This document shows positions 6,822-6,844 of a stretch of DNA of 6,844 bases, one piece after another (position 1 is the stretch's first letter; each line of letters starts with the position of its first letter). Under the pieces are notes generated by a model. It searched no databases, was not told the DNA's origin, and saw nothing but the letters and a program-made list of their open reading frames with translations. The DNA comes from SLNP01 sp964446435 (lineage in GTDB: Bacteria; Bacteroidota; Bacteroidia; Bacteroidales; VadinHA17), in assembly GCA_964446435.1 (NCBI GenBank), contig CAYUOS010000153.1, positions 1 through 6,844 on the forward strand, written 5' to 3'. The translations under genes and the position numbers were made by a program.

Positions 6822-6844
6822 TTTGCAAGGTTTTGGGTAAATTC

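Larger units (their letters stand above)
6508..6844. other. Non-coding leader and promoter region upstream of the operon
   Basis: These 337 bases contain no gene I can support. They include the promoter candidate, the 9-bp inverted repeat, the leader hairpin and the A-rich initiation region listed separately. A short imperfect-looking dyad GGGAA-AA-TTCCC lies at 6667-6678. The frame of the upstream gene stays open back to an ATG at 6606, and this extension contains INGPNLTLLG. The only + strand reading of note is a 30-codon ORF at 6700-6792 without a ribosome-binding site. I see no tRNA, rRNA or insertion-sequence end. Confidence 0.6.

Overview
The window looks like a piece of a Bacteroidota chromosome. 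It carries two large, co-directional minus-strand genes for exported RHS/YD-repeat-type proteins. The assignment rests on protein style, since no housekeeping gene is present. The upstream protein has an N-terminal VGLGW...ITR...G..DE block and a C-terminal IDDLRIYP / TTYTWKPYLG / YEYD.HGRL ending. The downstream protein has a DUF6443-type block (YFDGVGRPAQT, ASPSGKD, YDYRGRE) typical of Bacteroidota RHS proteins. Neither start has a Shine-Dalgarno sequence, and the upstream protein has Gln directly after its predicted signal-peptide cleavage site; both are common in this phylum.

Layout, right to left (direction of transcription). Positions 6844-6508 are non-coding leader or promoter DNA. They hold a sigma70-like promoter candidate whose -10 hexamer lies in one arm of a 9-bp inverted repeat, and a small GC-rich hairpin nearer the gene. 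Positions 6507-3493 encode a complete 1004-residue exported protein. After 16 bases, a second gene starts at 3476 and stays open to the left edge, giving at least 1158 residues. It has a signal peptide, a Cys-rich N-terminal region, a PKD-like domain, two tandem Ig-like domains, the DUF6443-type block and a long series of YD-like repeats. The window ends inside the YD repeats, before the RHS core and any variable C-terminal domain.

The 16-base gap, shared strand and related content suggest one operon. RHS/YD proteins are known to build hollow beta-sheet shells, some of which hold a C-terminal toxin. Two adjacent exported proteins, the first ending in YD sequence and the second carrying most of the YD repeats, could be partners, loosely like the TcB/TcC split shell. 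That is inference: no toxin domain, immunity gene or secretion-signal domain is visible here. The most unusual points are the domain stack of the second protein, its unclassified Cys-rich N-terminal region, the palindrome-overlapped promoter, and a short stretch upstream of the first gene that resembles the N-terminal motif of type II dehydroquinase.
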